Shown here in pieces: positions 61,797 through 64,000 of a stretch of 64,000 nt of DNA (positions within the stretch are counted from its first letter, which is position 1; every line of letters starts with the position of its first letter). The translations under genes and the position numbers were made by a program. The notes under the pieces are model-generated. The model saw nothing but the letters and a program-made list of their open reading frames with translations, had not been told where the DNA came from and did not search any database. The stretch comes from Gemmatimonadota bacterium (GTDB lineage: Bacteria > Gemmatimonadota > Gemmatimonadetes > Gemmatimonadales > GWC2-71-9). The DNA lies in assembly GCA_003220795.1 (NCBI GenBank), contig QHTK01000042.1, positions 1 through 64,000 on the forward strand, read 5' to 3'.

Positions 61797-62405
61797 ATGG
61801 CGCGCTGGGGTCTCGTCGTAGGGAGTTTGGCGCTCGTCGCGCCGCCGGCGGCGAGGGGGCAGGCGTGCGTCGAGCCGCACTATCGCTGGAGTGAGAAGAT
61901 CGACACCGCGCTGCAAACGCGCCCGGCCAAGCCCGTGGATATCGCCACGATCCTCACGGCCTGGGCACCCGTGAGCCTCACCAGCAGAGACACGTGCGCC
62001 CCGCGCGAGGGCCGAGAGGACAGCGTGTTCGCGCTCGTCGGCTGGGTGCGGCGCGTGAGGCTGCAGGAGTCCGACGGGGACTGGCACGTCGAGCTGACCG
62101 CGGCCCCTGCCACCCCGGTCGATTCCTGCATCATCGTGGAGATTCCGGCGGAGCGCTACGGTGCGATCTACCGCGGGGCCCGCGCGGCGCTCGCGAGCCT
62201 GGTCGACACCACGCGGCTCGGGCCCCGGGGCGATCTCCGTCCGCCGGTGCGAGTCCGGTTCACCGGTGCCGCCTTCTTCGACGGGTTTCATCAACGGGCG
62301 GCGCCCGGCGGAACTCTGCACGCCGACCAGCACGGCCGTTGCAACTCCTCGTTGCGCGCGCTGTGGGAACTGCACCCGGTCTACGGGGTCACCGCGCCGG
62401 GCTAG
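61797..62405 (+). CDS. Exported protein of unknown function, possible OB-fold
   Basis: 202 residues. Signal MARWGLVVGSLALVAPPAAR, mature start near GQACVEPHYRWSEKIDT. A central beta-rich part, VFALVGWVRRVRLQESDGDW with HVELTAAPATPVDSCIIVEI, looks like a small OB-type barrel; it ends SSLRALWELHPVYGV, a helix-strand unit. Two Cys may form a disulfide. GAGGAAA lies 7 nt before the ATG. No family is firmly recognised. Confidence 0.65.
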   Translation: MARWGLVVGSLALVAPPAARGQACVEPHYRWSEKIDTALQTRPAKPVDIATILTAWAPVSLTSRDTCAPREGREDSVFALVGWVRRVRLQESDGDWHVELTAAPATPVDSCIIVEIPAERYGAIYRGARAALASLVDTTRLGPRGDLRPPVRVRFTGAAFFDGFHQRAAPGGTLHADQHGRCNSSLRALWELHPVYGVTAPG

Positions 62406-62443
62406 CCGTTTCTTTAGGAGGTGGTTACTCTCTCGACGGCCAG

Positions 62444-62692
62444 ATGTCACCCGTCACGCGCTACATCATCCAGGTGGACCGACCGGGCGAGCCGGTCGAC
62501 ATGGCGGCGATCCGCACGCTGCTCGACGCGGCCGGGGTCGCGGTGGACCCGGACTACGGCCCGGTCCCGATCAATCCCAAGCTCGGTCGCTACGTGGTGC
62601 GCGGCGTAGCGTCGCCCGACGCGCGCGAGCGGGCCGAGCGGATTCCCGGCGTCCGTTTCTTCGCCGACGCTATGCAGGAGCCCGCTTCTTGA
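62444..62692 (+). CDS. Small I9-like (subtilisin propeptide-like) protein
   Basis: 82 residues without signal. MSPVTRYIIQVDRPGEPVDM, PINPKLGRYVVRGVASPDAR and ERIPGVRFFADAM follow the strand-helix-strand pattern of inhibitor I9 propeptides, whose end VRFFAD echoes VVGVFAD in the subtilase coded convergently. The last 23 bases overlap that subtilase gene. It could fold or inhibit the protease in trans. GGAGG at about 62417 is too far upstream for standard spacing, so initiation is unsure. Confidence 0.55.
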   Translation: MSPVTRYIIQVDRPGEPVDMAAIRTLLDAAGVAVDPDYGPVPINPKLGRYVVRGVASPDARERAERIPGVRFFADAMQEPAS

Positions 62693-63989
62693 GCGGCTTG
62701 ACCCCGAGCGCCTGCAGCGCCGCGGCCGCATCGATCACGCCGTAACCCAAGTCGTAGTCCCAGCCATTGCCCCCGATGTCCCGCGCGGTTCGCTGCAACA
62801 GGCCCTTGAGCTGCGCCGGCGCCAGGCGGTCGCTGGCGAAGCCCTGGCGCAGCGCCGCCGCCACTCCGGCCGCGACCGGACTCGCGGCCGACGTCCCCCC
62901 GTCTGCGGGGTAGACGCCCGACCCCTTGAAGTGACTGAAGCCCGCGAGGTCCGGCTTGCGAGAGTAGAGCGCGCCGGGTCCTTGCGACGAATAACCCAGG
63001 CGCCGATCCGTGACGGTAACCGCGGCCACGCTCACGACGTCGGGATGGGAATTCGCGCCGTGGATCGAGGCTCCCGGGCCCGTGTCGCCGGCGCCGCACC
63101 GCCCATCGGGGCAGTCGGCGCCGCAGTTCCCCGCCGCGAAGAACACATCCGCGCCGGCCGCGACGAGAGCGGCAGTGATCTGATTGAACGGATGGTCGGG
63201 ATTGGCGGAGTAGTTCTCCGGCGAGCCGACCGGGGCATCGCTCGCGCGGTCGAACAACCCCCAGCTGTTGTTGACCACCCATCGCCCCGGGGAGCCGTTC
63301 ACCCGCTCGACCAGATCCGCGAACGCGGCGATGGCATCCGAGAGAAACGCGGCCCAGGTTCCCGCCCGGGATCTGAGGAGCGCGTAGTCGAGGATCTGCG
63401 CATCGGGCGCCGCGATGCGCACGTCGTACGCCACCATAGTGCCGTGGGTCGGCGCGGTCGAGCCGGGCACGTACCCCAGGGTGGGCGCCCAGCCGCCGGT
63501 GACCGGAATGCGCGAGCCGTCGATCCCCGTGTCGACGACGGCGACGTGGACGCCTTCGCCGGTCAGCCCGGCCCTCGAGAGCGCGGGGACGCCGAGCGCT
63601 CGGGCAACGTCGTCGGTGGCACCGACCGCGGCCTCGCCACAGTAGGCGGACGGGAATGGGGACACGACAGGGTCGGCGAACACACCGACGACCTCGGACC
63701 GGCGGTCGCGCCGCAGCCGCTCGATGGCGTCCGCGTCGTCCGCGTCCGCCCGCACGGCGTACGTGACCGCCGGCCCGACGGCGGCGTAGTTGAAGCCGCT
63801 CGCGCTGGGCGGATCGTCCCCGCCACCGATACGGCGCCACACCTCGACCGGATGGTAGGCCTCGTCGAACCGCACGCCTGCGACCTTGACCCTGTCATCG
63901 AGCAGCGGCCCGGCCGGGCCGAACGAGCGCTTGCGCCATCCCTCTTGCAGGAGCTCATGGCTGCGGATCAACACGATGCAACGCGGCAT
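62670..63989 (-). CDS. Subtilase (S8) family serine protease without signal peptide
   Basis: 439 residues. The catalytic triad is complete: Asp in VHVAVVDTGIDGSRI, His in PTHGTMVAYDV and Ser in DGGTSAASPVAAG; oxyanion Asn is in FFAAGNCG. The first 130 residues (PAVTYAVRADADDADAIERL, RRSEVVGVFADPVVSPFP) resemble an I9-type prodomain. Cys residues around CGADCPDGRCG may bind metal or form disulfides. No export signal, so it acts inside the cell or leaves by another route. It overlaps the 82-residue I9-like gene at the 3' end. ATG at 63989. Confidence 0.9.
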   Translation of the reverse strand: MPRCIVLIRSHELLQEGWRKRSFGPAGPLLDDRVKVAGVRFDEAYHPVEVWRRIGGGDDPPSASGFNYAAVGPAVTYAVRADADDADAIERLRRDRRSEVVGVFADPVVSPFPSAYCGEAAVGATDDVARALGVPALSRAGLTGEGVHVAVVDTGIDGSRIPVTGGWAPTLGYVPGSTAPTHGTMVAYDVRIAAPDAQILDYALLRSRAGTWAAFLSDAIAAFADLVERVNGSPGRWVVNNSWGLFDRASDAPVGSPENYSANPDHPFNQITAALVAAGADVFFAAGNCGADCPDGRCGAGDTGPGASIHGANSHPDVVSVAAVTVTDRRLGYSSQGPGALYSRKPDLAGFSHFKGSGVYPADGGTSAASPVAAGVAAALRQGFASDRLAPAQLKGLLQRTARDIGGNGWDYDLGYGVIDAAAALQALGVKPLKKRAPA

Positions 63990-64000
63990 GGGCGTCTCTC

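Overview
This is a gene-dense, GC-rich chromosomal window with 50 protein-coding genes or gene starts and no rRNA, tRNA, CRISPR array, prophage or insertion sequence that I can recognise. The gene mix points to a member of the Gemmatimonadota: paired SusC/SusD in a high-GC background, DUF5916 outer-membrane barrels, DUF2911, several DinB-fold proteins, and large Ser/Thr kinases fused to TolB/TPR modules. The taxon is inferred from gene content only. Many genes lack a Shine-Dalgarno site and instead have a TANNNT box 6-9 nt before the start codon, which suggests frequent leaderless transcription.

Layout. Bases 1-1767 hold the 3' part of an IorB-type molybdopterin dehydrogenase subunit. It converges on a HAD phosphatase preceded by a stem-loop and a 34-residue Cys peptide. 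Bases 2.9-6.0 kb hold a hybrid histidine kinase whose phospho-accepting His is replaced by Gln, a lipoprotein and three small hypothetical genes. Bases 6.1-15.6 kb hold two DUF5916 barrels flanking a DinB protein and a two-gene ABC exporter. Bases 15.7-18.7 kb encode a UvrD/Rep helicase carrying an inserted DnaQ-type exonuclease domain. Bases 18.7-25.2 kb are a mixed strip: decayed MarR/membrane-protein genes, an uncharacterised protein, MsrAB, DinB, a hybrid kinase with its response regulator, TetR, a LysR relic and a TonB-plug-like lipoprotein.

Bases 25.2-41.8 kb form the centrepiece: eleven tightly packed minus-strand genes that read as one glucuronoxylan utilisation operon. In transcription order they encode a GH115 alpha-glucuronidase, a GDSL esterase, an SDR oxidoreductase, an MFS hexuronate-type transporter, an enolase-superfamily dehydratase, a GH67 alpha-glucuronidase, a small lipoprotein, SusC, SusD, a GH10 xylanase and a FadR-type GntR regulator. 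The inferred logic is that xylan is cut by GH10, glucuronic acid side chains are removed by GH67/GH115, acetyl groups by the esterase, oligomers pass through SusCD, and uronate is taken up by the MFS protein and processed by the SDR and dehydratase.

Bases 41.9-64 kb carry four PknB-type kinases. Three have a TolB-like module and TPRs; one is fused to a sulfatase-modifying-factor domain and an alpha/beta hydrolase. Between them lie MsrA, a third DinB-fold protein, a GNAT acetyltransferase, an acyl-CoA ligase, a metalloprotease-like secreted protein, DUF2911, a DMT transporter, two XRE-regulator loci with AT-rich divergent promoters, and at the right edge a subtilase converging on a small I9-like protein.
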